A stretch of DNA of 64,000 nucleotides from contig DASXUG010000011.1 in assembly GCA_036504995.1 (NCBI GenBank), forward strand, positions 62,001 to 126,000. Reading direction: 5' to 3'. The translations under genes were made by a program, and so were the position numbers. Within the stretch, counting starts at the first letter, position 1. Every line of letters begins with the position of its first letter. Source of the DNA: DASXUG01 sp036504995. Lineage in GTDB: Bacteria; Pseudomonadota; Gammaproteobacteria; Burkholderiales; Methylophilaceae. This document shows positions 26,078-36,600 of this stretch, in pieces. The notes under the pieces are model-generated. The model was not told the DNA's origin. It saw nothing but the letters and a program-made list of their open reading frames with translations, and did no database searches.

Positions 26078-28060
26078 TTACAAAACGCTTTTTACTGTGT
26101 TAACAACGTTTTCGACTGTGAAGCCGAAGTGCTTCATTAAAGCACCGCCTGGCGCTGATTCACCGAATGTATCGATGCCAACTACAGCGCCTTCAATACC
26201 AACATATTTACGCCAGAAATCTGGGTGAGCAGCTTCAACAGCCACGCGTTTAACGCCTGGAGTCAATACGCTGTCTTTGTATGCTTGGTCTTGACGGTCA
26301 AATACATTAGTTGATGGCATTGAAACCACGCGAACCTTGGTACCTGCTGCGTTCAATTCAGCAGCCGCTTGAATTGCTAAATCTAACTCAGAACCGTTAG
26401 CGATGATGATGACTTGTGCACCAGCCACGTCAGAGAATACATAACCACCCTTACGGATTAAGTCAAAGTCTTTAGTGTCGTGTTTGATGCCTGGCACTGC
26501 TTGACGGCTTAATACCAAGCTTGTTGGACCTTGAGTACGCTCTACTGCAGCAACCCATGCAACGGTTGTTTCTGTAGAGTCAGCTGGACGCCATACATCC
26601 ATACGTGGAATCATGCGCAAGCCTGAGGTGTTTTCAACTGGTTGGTGAGTTGGACCGTCTTCACCTTGACCGATAGAGTCATGGGTCAACACATAAACCA
26701 CGCGTTGATGCATTAATGCAGACATACGCATGCCGTTTTTCATGTAATCAGAGAACATATGGAAAGTACCGCCGTATGGCAACAAGCCACCGTGCAATGC
26801 CATACCGTTCATGATTGCTGCCATACCAAACTCACGTACACCGTAAGAGATGTAGTTGCCTGGCTCTTTGCCGCTTACATGTTTAAAGCTCTTAGATGCT
26901 GTTAGGTTTGAACCTGTTAAGTCAGCTGAACCGCCTAAAAACTCTGGAAGAATTGGGGCCAATGCAGTGATTGCTTTTTGCGAAGCTTGACGTGTAGCCA
27001 ATTTCTCAGCTTTTTCGTTTGTTTCTAAAATAATTGCGTCTGTTAATGCTTTCCAGTTAGCTGGTAATTCATTCGCTGTACGGCGTTTGAATTCAGCCGC
27101 TTCAGCTGGGAATGCAGCTGCGTAAGCAGCAAATTTAGCATCCCATGCAGATTCACGTGCAGCGCCTTTGTCTTTTTGATTCCAGCCAGCGTAAACGTCA
27201 GCAGGGATCTCAAATGGAGGATAGTTCCAGCCGATTTCTTTACGTGTCGCTGCAACTTCGTCATCACCTAATGCAGAGCCGTGGCAATCGTGTGAACCAG
27301 ATTTGTTTGGAGAACCTTTACCAATGATGGTTTTACAGCAGATCAATGATGGTTTATCAGTTACTTTTTTCGCTTCATCGATTGCAGCTTGAATCGCAGC
27401 AGAATCATGACCATCCACAGAAACTACATGCCAGCCGTATGATTTAAAGCGACCTGCTGTGTCATCTGTGTACCAACCTTCGATATGACCATCGATAGAG
27501 ATACCGTTGTCATCCCAGAATGCCATTAATTTACCAAGGCCCCATGTACCTGCCAATGCGCAAGCTTCATGAGAAACGCCTTCCATCATACAGCCGTCGC
27601 CCAAGAACACATAAGTGTAGTGGTCAACGATGTCGTGGCCTGGTTTGTTGAACTGATCTGCCAATAATTTTTCAGCCATTGCAAAACCAACACCGTTAGC
27701 AATACCTTGACCTAAAGGACCAGTCGTTGTTTCAACGCCTGGTGCGTAACCGTATTCTGGGTGACCAGCGCAACGTGAGTGCAATTGACGGAATGATTTG
27801 ATGTCATCAATATTTAAATCATAGCCAGTCAGGTGCAATAATGAATAAATCAACATTGAACCATGGCCATTAGACAATACGAAACGGTCGCGGTTAGCCC
27901 ATTGTGGGTTGTTTGGGTTGTGGCTCAAATTATGATTCCACACTACTTCGGCGATTTCAGCCATACCCATAGGCGCACCTGGGTGGCCTGAGTTAGCTTT
28001 TTGCACAGCATCCATGCTTAACGCACGGATAGCATTGCATAGGTCATTACGAGTTGCCAT
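26078..28060 (-). CDS. tkt: Transketolase
   Basis: Thiamine-diphosphate enzyme moving two-carbon units in the pentose phosphate pathway. In methylotrophs of this group it also serves carbon rearrangement linked to the ribulose monophosphate cycle. The 660-residue protein starts MATRNDLCNAIRALSMDAV, with SGHPGAPMGMAEI, TTGPLGQGIANGVG, the ThDP motif GDGCMMEGVSHEA and central-domain DSIGQGEDGPTHQPVE. GGGAGA lies upstream of the ATG. A 16-base palindrome lies 82 bases upstream. It is a single-gene unit. Confidence 0.97.
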   Translation of the reverse strand: MATRNDLCNAIRALSMDAVQKANSGHPGAPMGMAEIAEVVWNHNLSHNPNNPQWANRDRFVLSNGHGSMLIYSLLHLTGYDLNIDDIKSFRQLHSRCAGHPEYGYAPGVETTTGPLGQGIANGVGFAMAEKLLADQFNKPGHDIVDHYTYVFLGDGCMMEGVSHEACALAGTWGLGKLMAFWDDNGISIDGHIEGWYTDDTAGRFKSYGWHVVSVDGHDSAAIQAAIDEAKKVTDKPSLICCKTIIGKGSPNKSGSHDCHGSALGDDEVAATRKEIGWNYPPFEIPADVYAGWNQKDKGAARESAWDAKFAAYAAAFPAEAAEFKRRTANELPANWKALTDAIILETNEKAEKLATRQASQKAITALAPILPEFLGGSADLTGSNLTASKSFKHVSGKEPGNYISYGVREFGMAAIMNGMALHGGLLPYGGTFHMFSDYMKNGMRMSALMHQRVVYVLTHDSIGQGEDGPTHQPVENTSGLRMIPRMDVWRPADSTETTVAWVAAVERTQGPTSLVLSRQAVPGIKHDTKDFDLIRKGGYVFSDVAGAQVIIIANGSELDLAIQAAAELNAAGTKVRVVSMPSTNVFDRQDQAYKDSVLTPGVKRVAVEAAHPDFWRKYVGIEGAVVGIDTFGESAPGGALMKHFGFTVENVVNTVKSVL

Positions 28061-28141
28061 GAACTTCTCCCTAGAGGTTAATTAAAACAAGTAAGCTGTC
28101 GCTAACGCAACAGCTCAAGAATCTTCTGAAAATCTTTATTC

Positions 28142-28157
28142 TCTGTATAAATACAGA
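28142..28157. promoter_or_regulatory. 16-base palindrome upstream of tkt
   Basis: TCTGTAT AA ATACAGA is a perfect inverted repeat in the 273-base gap between the diguanylate cyclase stop and the tkt start. It is suitably placed to be an operator or part of the tkt promoter. The same gap also holds two similar stretches, TGAAAATCAAGCTGAATTA near 28169 and TGAAAATCAGGCTAAATTA near 28280. Confidence 0.4.
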
Positions 28158-28333
28158 TAGCTTGCAGTATGAAAATCAAGCTGAATTAAAACCAAGACGG
28201 AATTATTGCCTAGATAATCATTTTGGGCAATACCAAAAACCATACCACGTGGATTTTAAACGAGATTGATACGCTGACAATGAAAATCAGGCTAAATTAG
28301 ATACCCTCGTGTGCGAACTTTGTCATTGAGAAG

Positions 28334-29335
28334 TTAAAACAACTCAATGTCGCTATCTACCTTGTTTTCTTTTAGGTGGCCAGTGGCTACTAGTTGCTCG
28401 TAGTTATGAGCACAGTTTCTGCCATTATTTTTTGCAAAATATAAGGCGGCATCTGCTCGATCTATCAATAGCGAAGAAGTGTCGAGGGGTTGTATCTCGG
28501 TATAACCAGCACTGACAGTGACCTCGCCAATTTGTGGAAATTTAAACGCTGATACTTTTTCTCTAAAACGATTGATAACGCATGCCATATCTTCTGTCGA
28601 GGGACACTCAAATATGGCTATAAACTCCTCGCCACCAAATCTAAACAGCATATCTTGCTCACGGAAAGTTTGGGACATTAGTTGAGAAAACATCAGCAAC
28701 ACCTCATCCCCAATCAAATGACCGAACTCATCATTGATGCGTTTGAAGTGATCAATATCAAAAATCGCCAAAAAGTTTTTTTGGTGAATGCTATCGCCTT
28801 TGCGCGCATGTTGACTAAGTAGGGCTGAAAAAACTTTGTTAATTTTTGTTTCAAAAGTTTTTCGGTTGAGCAAACCTGTTAATGTGTCACGCTCGTTCTC
28901 ATTGATTAGTCCAATATAGTTTTGGTAAATCTGAATCAAGCTTTTAATACTCAAATCTAAATTTGCGTCATCATTTTTGCTGGTAACAGCAATTACAGCC
29001 GTAATATGGTTTTTATTGTTTTTGAGTGGGTAGAGCAGCGTAGATGGATTTGTTTGTGAGGCCTCTAACTTGCTCGGCTTGGATGACTTGAAGCTGTTAA
29101 TTAAGTGTGATTTGAATATATCTGAAAGTTCAGCTGAGACTTGTTCGCCATCTGAATTTAACGCAGAAATATTATCATGATGAGCACCAGAGGTCAGACG
29201 GTAAAGCAAGATAGCATCTTGAGTACAAAAGTGTGAGATAGCTTGGGTAAGCGCTAACTCTAAGGCGAGTGGCTCTCGTTCACTGGTTAAGTCGATTAAT
29301 TTTTGCAATAAATCAATAACTGCTTTAGTAGCCAA
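28334..29335 (-). CDS. Diguanylate cyclase (GGDEF domain)
   Basis: Probable cyclic-di-GMP synthase of 333 residues. Residues 1-150 form a mixed alpha/beta region resembling a degenerate GAF-like sensor, with no membrane segment. The GGDEF domain follows: DTLTGLLNRKTFE, FLAIFDIDHFKRINDEFGH, and the active-site RFGGEEF. The last is the GGEEF variant, so catalytic activity is expected. No upstream RxxD inhibitory site is obvious. The start is a TTG with AGGTGG upstream. It stands alone; the signal it senses is unknown. Confidence 0.9.
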   Translation of the reverse strand: MATKAVIDLLQKLIDLTSEREPLALELALTQAISHFCTQDAILLYRLTSGAHHDNISALNSDGEQVSAELSDIFKSHLINSFKSSKPSKLEASQTNPSTLLYPLKNNKNHITAVIAVTSKNDDANLDLSIKSLIQIYQNYIGLINENERDTLTGLLNRKTFETKINKVFSALLSQHARKGDSIHQKNFLAIFDIDHFKRINDEFGHLIGDEVLLMFSQLMSQTFREQDMLFRFGGEEFIAIFECPSTEDMACVINRFREKVSAFKFPQIGEVTVSAGYTEIQPLDTSSLLIDRADAALYFAKNNGRNCAHNYEQLVATGHLKENKVDSDIELF

Positions 29336-29506
29336 AATGCCACCTGTGTCATTATTATTGGATACGATTATAGTATGTTGTGGGGAGTGTGTGGTAAAAG
29401 GCCATTAAATAGTTTTACTACCAAAGAAACATAAGCTTGGCATGACAAGTTATAGACCTTAGATTTAAATACTGATAGCCCCTTATAGCTCGATGCGTCA
29501 TAATTC

Positions 29507-29543
29507 CTTGGTTAACAGCGCTTGGTTAAAAATGCTTGGTTAA
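29507..29543 (+). repeat. Three CTTGGTTAA iterons, 14-base period
   Basis: CTTGGTTAA occurs at 29507, 29521 and 29535, exactly 14 bases apart, in the 276-base gap between the diguanylate cyclase and the flippase, ending about 69 bases before the flippase start. Regular spacing suggests either a small tandem duplication or a multi-site operator; which of the two is not shown by sequence alone. Confidence 0.7.
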
Positions 29544-29611
29544 ATAAATAAGTTGCATCACCTAAGTACTAAACAACAAAAAGTCTCTTTCACAGTCTGG
29601 ATCAATATAGT

Positions 29612-30934
29612 ATGGAAAGTCTAAAAAAGAAAACAATGACTGCAGCCTATTGGACGTTTGGGTCATATGCTTTTGCCCAAGCACTTAGGTTTGGTAGTAA
29701 TTTGCTCCTTACTCGTTTACTCACGCCTGAGTATTTTGGACTGATGTCTATCGTTACCATGTTTATGATTGGTATTAGCATGTTCTCCGATTTGGGGCTC
29801 AGTCAAAATATTATTCAATCAGATCACTCTAAAGACCAGTCGTTTCTTGATACCGCGTGGAGCGTGCAAATATGCCGAGGCGGCTTGATTTGGCTGGTAT
29901 GTTTAATCAGTGCTTACCCAATGTCGTTGTTTTACCATCAGGATATTTTGATGTGGGTCATTCCTGTGGTTGGGTTCGTGAGTGTAATTTCCTCATTCAA
30001 TTCAACCGCACTTGATGTAGCAAATAAAAATCTGTCACTTAAAACGCTGACGCTGATAGAAATTGGTACGCAAATATTATCTTTGGCGGTGATTGTAATC
30101 TGGGCCTGGATATATCCTTCAATCTGGGCTTTGGTGGTGGGTAATCTGTTTAGTGCCACAGTTAAGATGGTGCTAAGTCATACACTATTTGCGCAAGCAC
30201 GTAACAAATTTCGTATTGATCGTGCACATCTGAATCAGATGATGGGATTCGGTACATGGATATTTTTGAGCACGTTGTTAGGTTTTTTTGTCAATAGTAG
30301 TAGCAATCTCATCTTGGGTAAATTTGTAAGCATGTCGCAACTGGGTGTGATTTCAATAGCGGGCGCGCTGGCAACAGTGGTAGTGAACGTATATCAGCAA
30401 GTCGATAATCGTGTTATTTTTCCCGTGTTAGTCAAGCTAAGAGATTTGGAAGTCCATGAAATGCGCAAGCGTATCGCAAAAATAAAACTTGCGGTGATTG
30501 GGATGTTCCTTCCTCTGTTGTGGATTATGATTGTGTTTGGACAGCAAATCATCGACATATTGTATGACCATCGCTATCACAATGGTGGCTGGGTATTTCG
30601 TTTATTTGCCCTAGGTTGGACTCCCCTTATCATTTCTGCGATTGGTCAGTTTTATATTGCTAACGGCAATAGCAAGTTGTTAATGAAGCTCGTCATTACT
30701 AAGTTTGCTTTTTATGTGATCGCTTTATTTGGCGGCTATTATCTTGCTGGCACTGAGGGCTTGATTTTTGCAATAGCGCTTTATAATTTTGCAGTTTATT
30801 TTGTAGAAGGCTATGTTCAAAATCTCTACAAGGTTTGGATTGCAGCGATTGATATTCCAGCGTTTATCCTGACGGGGTTGGTCACTTATATTGGATTTAC
30901 AATTTACCCACTGGAAATATTTGCTAACTACTAG
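29612..30934 (+). CDS. Polysaccharide flippase family protein (Wzx/MATE-like)
   Basis: A 440-residue integral membrane protein with about 12 hydrophobic segments. It has the N-terminal motif of the oligosaccharide flippase family: GSYAFAQALRFGSNLLLTRL then LTPEYFGLMSIVTMF, with the amphipathic LGLSQNIIQSDH. It is predicted to move lipid-linked sugar units across the inner membrane. Unlike most flippases it has no glycosyltransferase or Wzy neighbour, so its partners must lie elsewhere. The ribosome site is poor. Confidence 0.85.
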   Translation: MESLKKKTMTAAYWTFGSYAFAQALRFGSNLLLTRLLTPEYFGLMSIVTMFMIGISMFSDLGLSQNIIQSDHSKDQSFLDTAWSVQICRGGLIWLVCLISAYPMSLFYHQDILMWVIPVVGFVSVISSFNSTALDVANKNLSLKTLTLIEIGTQILSLAVIVIWAWIYPSIWALVVGNLFSATVKMVLSHTLFAQARNKFRIDRAHLNQMMGFGTWIFLSTLLGFFVNSSSNLILGKFVSMSQLGVISIAGALATVVVNVYQQVDNRVIFPVLVKLRDLEVHEMRKRIAKIKLAVIGMFLPLLWIMIVFGQQIIDILYDHRYHNGGWVFRLFALGWTPLIISAIGQFYIANGNSKLLMKLVITKFAFYVIALFGGYYLAGTEGLIFAIALYNFAVYFVEGYVQNLYKVWIAAIDIPAFILTGLVTYIGFTIYPLEIFANY

Positions 30935-30957
30935 GTAATGCATTCGTTGGTCCTGCT

Positions 30958-30997
30958 ATAAGCCCATCACTGGCCTCTAGGCTAGCGATGGGCTTAT
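30958..30997. terminator. Long perfect stem between convergent genes
   Basis: ATAAGCCCATC at 30958-30968 is the exact reverse complement of GATGGGCTTAT at 30987-30997, with an 18-base loop that itself can fold (GGCC...GGC). It lies between the converging flippase and molybdopterin genes. There is only a weak T run, so it may be a bidirectional terminator or an mRNA end-protecting stem. Confidence 0.65.
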
Positions 30998-31013
30998 CGT
31001 GTTGCACAAATAC

Positions 31014-33143
31014 CTACGCTAGCTCTACTTCGACCAAATTATCACTAAATGTAGTCGAATGTCCCATATCACCAAATTCAGCTGAGCTGATGCAGTTCAC
31101 CGTACCATTGTTGAGTTGTCGCCAGTAACCTAGGGTGGCCACAATAATTCCGGCATTGACATCACCTGAAATTTTCGTCACACCAGCAAACGCGCCACGG
31201 TCGTTAAATACTTTAACTGTATCGCCTTCTTTTATGTTTCTAGCCTGAGCATCTAGGGCGTTAATCAGTACAAATTGCTCGCCTTGACCTTTGATTTTTT
31301 CCTCCACGTTGGCGTAACAGGAGTTTAAAAAGCCATGACTTTTGGGCGAAATGATATTCAGCGGATATTTTGCAGCAAGTGCTGGGTTGGAGTCTGGTGT
31401 TTCGCGAGAAGGCAGGTAGTCTGGGAGTGGGTCCAAATCTTCTAGTGGTTGAAAGCCTTCATACATTTGGCGGAAAGGGCCAGCCACAAAGTTTTTTGCC
31501 CCTTCTACCATAAACATACATTTTCCTGTGGGGGTGGGGAAGTCACCTTGGGCATGCCGTGCTCTGGTGTCCTTATCGCCAAAGGCTTTTAGCCGCGCAA
31601 AGCCATGTTGGCGGAGGTAGTCTAAATCAATGCCATCACAAGTGGGCGAACTCCAATCTACATAATGTTCTAAGCACTCAGTGTCGTTCCATTTGAAGTT
31701 GTCCTCTTCATAGCCCATACGTTGGGCAAGTTTTCTGAAAATTTCGTTGTTAGGTATTGCCTCACCAGGTGGGTCGATACATTTTTCGTTATAGGTGAGG
31801 TAGAGGTGCCCCCATGACAGCACCATGTCTTCCATCTCTGCCCCCATGGCAGCGGGCAACACAATATCGGCATAAGCGGCGGTGTCGCTCATAAAGTGTT
31901 CGGCCACGACTAAAAATAACTCTTCTCTCGCCAAGCCTTTGGCAATTTTGTCTGTTTCTGGGGCTTGAGTGAGTGGGTTGGTATTCCACACCATCATCGA
32001 TTTAATCGGAGTTTTGAGGTTGAGCTCTCCCGTTAATGCGCGCCCCAATTGCAGATTATTCACCACGGGCGTACCTTCTGGGATTAAATCTGGGCGGGAA
32101 ATCACATCAAACTTATAGGGATGCTCCCACACAGGGAATTGCAGCGCACCGCCACCCACATGGCGCCATGCACCAATTAACGCAGGTAGACAGGTGACCG
32201 CCCGAATGGCTTGGCTGCCGCCGTAATTACGCTCCAGCGCTACACCTAAGCGAATAGCTGCAGGCGGGGTGGTGGCATATTCTCGTGCAAATTTGCGAAT
32301 ATCATCGGCTGGAATGCCTGTGATTTTTTCTGCCCATTCTGGAGTACGGGTTTTTGCGCGTTCGGCGAGCTCTTGATAACCTATCGTGTAGTTGTCGACA
32401 TAATCTTGGTCCACCAAGTTTTCGCTGATAATGACGTGCATCATCGCCATCGCGAGTGCGCCATCGGTGCCAGGTTTGGGGGCGATATGCCAATCCGCTT
32501 CTTTGGCAGTTTTAGAGGCGTATGAATCGACCACCACTACTTTTGCGCCTTTTTTCTGCGCCTCATGGATGATATGCCAATGGTGCAGGTTGGTAGAAAC
32601 GGAGTTACACGCCCAAATGACGATGTATTTGGAATGCGCAAAACTTTCAGGGTCTACGCCAGCAGTTGGCCCAACGGTAAGTAGCCATGCGGTGCAGGAG
32701 CCTTCACCACAAAAAGTGCGTTCACACACGGTGGCACCCATGCGATTAAAAAATGCATCGCCGCCATTCAGGCCATGTACCAAGCCTTGGTTACCCAAGT
32801 AGCTGTTAGGCATAATCGCATGCGGCCCATCTGTGGCAATAATGGCTTTCCATTTACTGGTAATTTCATCTAGCGCTTCATCCCAAGTAATGCGCGTGAA
32901 TTGCTTGCTGCCTTTAGGGCCTGTGCGTTTGAGTGGGTAGAGCAGACGATCTGGGTGGTAGTGGCGCTTTTCGTAATCTTTGAGTTTGACGCACAGGCCA
33001 CCGCGCGTCATTGGGTGGTCTTTATTACCAGTGACAGAAATGAGCTTATTATCTTTAACCGTGTAAACCATGCTACAGGTGTCTGGACAATCATGCGGAC
33101 AACCACCGTGAAATGTTTGAGTACCTTCGACGACTTTGTTCAT
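31014..33143 (-). CDS. Molybdopterin (bis-MGD) oxidoreductase, single subunit
   Basis: A 709-residue member of the DMSO reductase superfamily. Starting from ATG 33143 (GGGAGAG upstream), the N-terminus has the 4Fe-4S motif CPHDCPDTC with C15, C19 and C23, and a fourth Cys at 51 (GGLC). The molybdopterin domains follow: TFCGEGSCTAWLL, WACNSVSTNLHHWH, IKSMMVWNTNPLTQAPET, and a C-terminal molydopterin-dinucleotide-binding domain with INALDAQARNIKEGDTV. No twin-arginine signal is present, so it is cytoplasmic. No electron-transfer or membrane subunits are adjacent. The substrate is unknown; the group is often loosely annotated as formate dehydrogenase or nitrate reductase. Confidence 0.88.
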   Translation of the reverse strand: MNKVVEGTQTFHGGCPHDCPDTCSMVYTVKDNKLISVTGNKDHPMTRGGLCVKLKDYEKRHYHPDRLLYPLKRTGPKGSKQFTRITWDEALDEITSKWKAIIATDGPHAIMPNSYLGNQGLVHGLNGGDAFFNRMGATVCERTFCGEGSCTAWLLTVGPTAGVDPESFAHSKYIVIWACNSVSTNLHHWHIIHEAQKKGAKVVVVDSYASKTAKEADWHIAPKPGTDGALAMAMMHVIISENLVDQDYVDNYTIGYQELAERAKTRTPEWAEKITGIPADDIRKFAREYATTPPAAIRLGVALERNYGGSQAIRAVTCLPALIGAWRHVGGGALQFPVWEHPYKFDVISRPDLIPEGTPVVNNLQLGRALTGELNLKTPIKSMMVWNTNPLTQAPETDKIAKGLAREELFLVVAEHFMSDTAAYADIVLPAAMGAEMEDMVLSWGHLYLTYNEKCIDPPGEAIPNNEIFRKLAQRMGYEEDNFKWNDTECLEHYVDWSSPTCDGIDLDYLRQHGFARLKAFGDKDTRARHAQGDFPTPTGKCMFMVEGAKNFVAGPFRQMYEGFQPLEDLDPLPDYLPSRETPDSNPALAAKYPLNIISPKSHGFLNSCYANVEEKIKGQGEQFVLINALDAQARNIKEGDTVKVFNDRGAFAGVTKISGDVNAGIIVATLGYWRQLNNGTVNCISSAEFGDMGHSTTFSDNLVEVELA

Positions 33144-33267
33144 TTGCAACTCTCCCTAGTTGATGTTTTATTTTTTTTAATTTAAAACTTACTACTCAGA
33201 AAATGCTTGCTATACAGATTAGTATACGCTTGTTTTTTTGGCGAGGGCAACACAAATTTTACATATA

Positions 33268-33289
33268 AAAAAAGCCCCTTTCGGGGCTT
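33268..33289 (-). terminator. Leftward rho-independent terminator after the PII/RND unit
   Basis: On the minus strand, AAGCCCC pairs with GGGGCTT around a GAAA loop (33272-33289) and is followed by a run of seven T's. It lies 19 bases past the stop of the PII-like gene and ends the leftward efflux unit. Confidence 0.92.
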
Positions 33290-33307
33290 AGACTTTATTG
33301 ATTAACA

Positions 33308-33643
33308 CTAGCAATCAAATACTTGTATATTCTCAGATAGTCGTATCATACGTTCCACAGGGGTGACCCAAACGATGCCGTCACCTGCCTGCCCAGTGTG
33401 GCCGACCTCGACGATTATCTGCAAAATACCTTCGACTAACTCATCTGGGGCAACAAGTATAATGTGTACCTTGGGGCTGTAGTCGGTGAGTTCTTCGCGT
33501 ATCCCCAATAGCGGTTTGGCTAAGTGAGGGCCGCAACCGTCGACCTTGCTCACTGTCATGCCAGGAAACCCTTTAATATTGCGTAGGGCTGATCGGATTT
33601 TTGCTAAGCGCGCTGGCTGTATGACAGCTTTAATTTCTTTCAT
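33308..33643 (-). CDS. PII-like signalling protein, copy 1 (metal-efflux associated)
   Basis: A 111-residue PII-fold protein (KEIKAVIQPARLAKIRSAL at the start, PKVHIILVAPDEL, GHTGQAGDGIVWVTPVERM near the C-terminus). The T-loop differs from GlnB/GlnK: it reads CGPHLAKPLLGIREELTDYS and lacks the Tyr that is uridylylated. A Cys sits at the base of the loop and another is the C-terminal residue. I recall a PII subgroup (PII-NG) encoded beside heavy-metal RND pumps, and this gene follows such a pump by 11 bases. It probably senses a nucleotide or metal state and adjusts pump activity or expression, which is inference. Start chosen for spacing to AAAGGA; the ATG at 33646 adds one Met. Confidence 0.85.
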   Translation of the reverse strand: MKEIKAVIQPARLAKIRSALRNIKGFPGMTVSKVDGCGPHLAKPLLGIREELTDYSPKVHIILVAPDELVEGILQIIVEVGHTGQAGDGIVWVTPVERMIRLSENIQVFDC

Positions 33644-33654
33644 CATGCATTCCT

Positions 33655-36600
33655 TTAAGCTTCAATACGTGGTTCTTCAAACTTACGATATAACGTTGGA
33701 ACCACCACCAAAGTTAATAATGTAGAAGTAATTAGGCCGCCAATGACGACAATTGCTAGCGGGCGCTGAATTTCAGAGCCAGGGCCGGTTGCGAATAAGA
33801 ATGGTACCAAGCCTAGCATGGCGACTGTTGCTGTCATCATGACTGGCCTAAAGCGTTGCGCGCAGCCTTGGCGGATGGCCTCAATCTGGCTTAATCCTTC
33901 GTCACGTAGCGTGCGTATGTAGGACACCAGCACCACCCCATTCAGCACCGCGATTCCCCATAGGGCAATAAAGCCGACAGAGGCGGGTACGGATAAATAT
34001 TCGCCCGTCACAAATAGTGCAATAATGCCGCCGATTGAGGCGAATGGTAGCACCATAATAATCATGGCAGCGTAGCGAATTGAGTTGAACAATAAGAAAA
34101 GTAGAAAGAATATCGCGCCAATGGTAATTGGGATAATAATGGCAAGGTGATTGAGTGCCCGCTCCATATTTTGGAATTGACCACCGTATTCTAAGTAATA
34201 GCCTTCTGGTAGTTTAAATTTGCTATTGAGCACTTGTTGCAGCTCGGCCACAAAACCACCCAAATCGCGATCTTTTACGTTGACCCCCACCACTATGCGG
34301 CGTTTGGCAAGCTCGCGACTAATTTGTGCTGGGCCGTCATGTATTTCAATCGCGGCTAAGTCTTTAAGCGCTACTTTGGAACCTTTGGGAGAGGTGAGTG
34401 TAATATTGCCTATCGCCTCAATGTTGTTGCGGAAGTTTTCTGGGAAGCGCACTGCCGCACTGAATCTGCGTTGGCCTTCATAAATTTCAGTCGCCACTTT
34501 GCCGCCGATGGCCGTTTCAATCACATCGTGAATATCTGATGCATTAATACCTTGTCGTGCAATGGCTTGACGATCCACCTTGATATTGAGATATTCTTGC
34601 CCCGATACTTTTTCAATGCGCATGTCGGTTGCACCTTGAATTTCTCCAGCCAGTTTAGCAATTTCTTCGGCTTTTGCTTTGAGCACGTCCATATCTTCGC
34701 CAAATATTTTGACGGCAACATCTGAGCGCACACCTGTGAGTAACTCATCCACACGGTCGGAAATGGGTTGCGCCATAACGACTTGTGCGCCAGGTAGCAC
34801 TTTCAGGCGGTCTTGAATTTCTTTGCCTATCGTATCTTGTGTCCAGCCAGCGGGCCACTCGGCACGAGGTTTTAAACTGACAATAGGAGACGATTCGTTT
34901 TGCCCTTGGGGGTCAGCAGGGCTTTCGCCACGGCCCAGACCAGAAACCGCAGATTTCACCCCTGGAATTTTTGCAATGATGGACATTGCGGTTTTTTCCA
35001 TCTCGATGGATTCAGCAAGTGAAATATTGGGTACGCGCAAAATATTCGGAACGATAGAACCTTCTTTCATTTCGGGAATGAAAGAAGTGCCTAAAAAAGG
35101 TACGATTAACAGCGTACCGATAAATATCAGGCTGGCCGTGACTATGGTTTTGTTTTCATTGATCAATACCCAGTTGAGCACTTTAAGATAGGGTCTTTTA
35201 ATGGAGCGAATAATTTTTGTATCCTCTCCACTACCGCCTTTTAGCATGTAAGAGCAGAGGGCTGGGGTGAGGGTAAGCGATAAAACCAGCGATACGAATA
35301 AAGCAATGGCAATGGTGTAGGCAAGCGGGGCGAACATTTTGCCTTCCATGCCCTCGAGCGTCATCAGTGGTAAAAATACTAAAATAATAATCCCTACGCC
35401 AAATAGTACAGGCGTGCCTACTTCGGCGGCGGCTTCTAAGACAATTCGAATTTTGCTTTCATTGTGACGGTGTCCTAGGTGGTGAAATGCGTTTTCTACG
35501 ACGACCACTGAGCCATCGACCATCAGGCCGATCGCTATCGCTAAGCCACCCAGCGACATGAGATTGGCAGAGATTCCATAATAGTTCATCGCCATAAAGG
35601 TGATGAGTGGCGTGAGTACCAAGGTGCTGACAACAATTAGGCTAGAGCGCACATCGCCTAGGAATAAAAATAAAATAATGATGACTAAAATGATGCCTTC
35701 AATCAATACCTTGGTGACAGTATGCAAGGCGGCATCGACTAATTCACTGCGGTCGTAGAAGGGAACAATTTTTAGACCATTTGGTAGCATCCCTTTCTCG
35801 TTGATTTCTTTAACCCGCTCTTGGATGCGGCTGACGACTTCTTTGGCATTGCCCCCGCGCATCATCATGACAATCCCACCGACCGATTCGGTCTCCCCAT
35901 TTTTAATTAATGCCCCGACGCGCCCCTCGTAGCCGAGTTTGACTTCGGCAATATCGCGCATATAAATTGGCACGCCATTTTCTTCTTGCAGCACAATGTT
36001 GCGTATATCATCTAACGACTGAATTAAGCTGACACCGCGAATTAGAAACTGCTCATCATTGTGTGCCAAAATGCCGCCGCCACTGTTGGCGTTATTGCGG
36101 GCTAGGGATAAGTAAATGTCTTGTAGTTTAAGGCCATAATGATTCATGCGGTCTGGGTTGACCAAAACTTGATACTGTTTTACATAACCGCCTTGCGAGT
36201 TAATTTCTGCTACGCCAGGTATGCCGCGTAGCATGGGTCTAACCACCCAATCTTCGACCGTTCTCCGTTCAGTTAAATCTTGCTGTGTAAGTTCCTTATT
36301 ACCATCAGTGGGTTTATCTAAAGTGAATTGATATATTTCCCCCAAGCCCGTAGAGACTGGGCCAAGCACTGGGGTGACGCCAGCGGGCATGCGCTCCATT
36401 ACTTCCATTAAGCGCTCCATGACTAATTGGCGCGCGAAATAGACATCGGTGCTATCAGTAAATACTAAGGTGATAAGAGATAAGCCGTTTTTATTTAGAG
36501 AGCGCATCTCGGTGAGGTTGGGCAAGCCCGTCATTGCCATTTCAAGCGGTACGGTGATAAAGCGCTCCACCTCCGCAGGGGATTGTCCGACGGATTGTGT

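Noticed and set aside
28142..28157. LexA (SOS) box upstream of tkt
   Set aside because: CTGT and ACAG are separated by six bases, not the eight of the proteobacterial LexA site, and neither neighbour is a DNA-repair gene.
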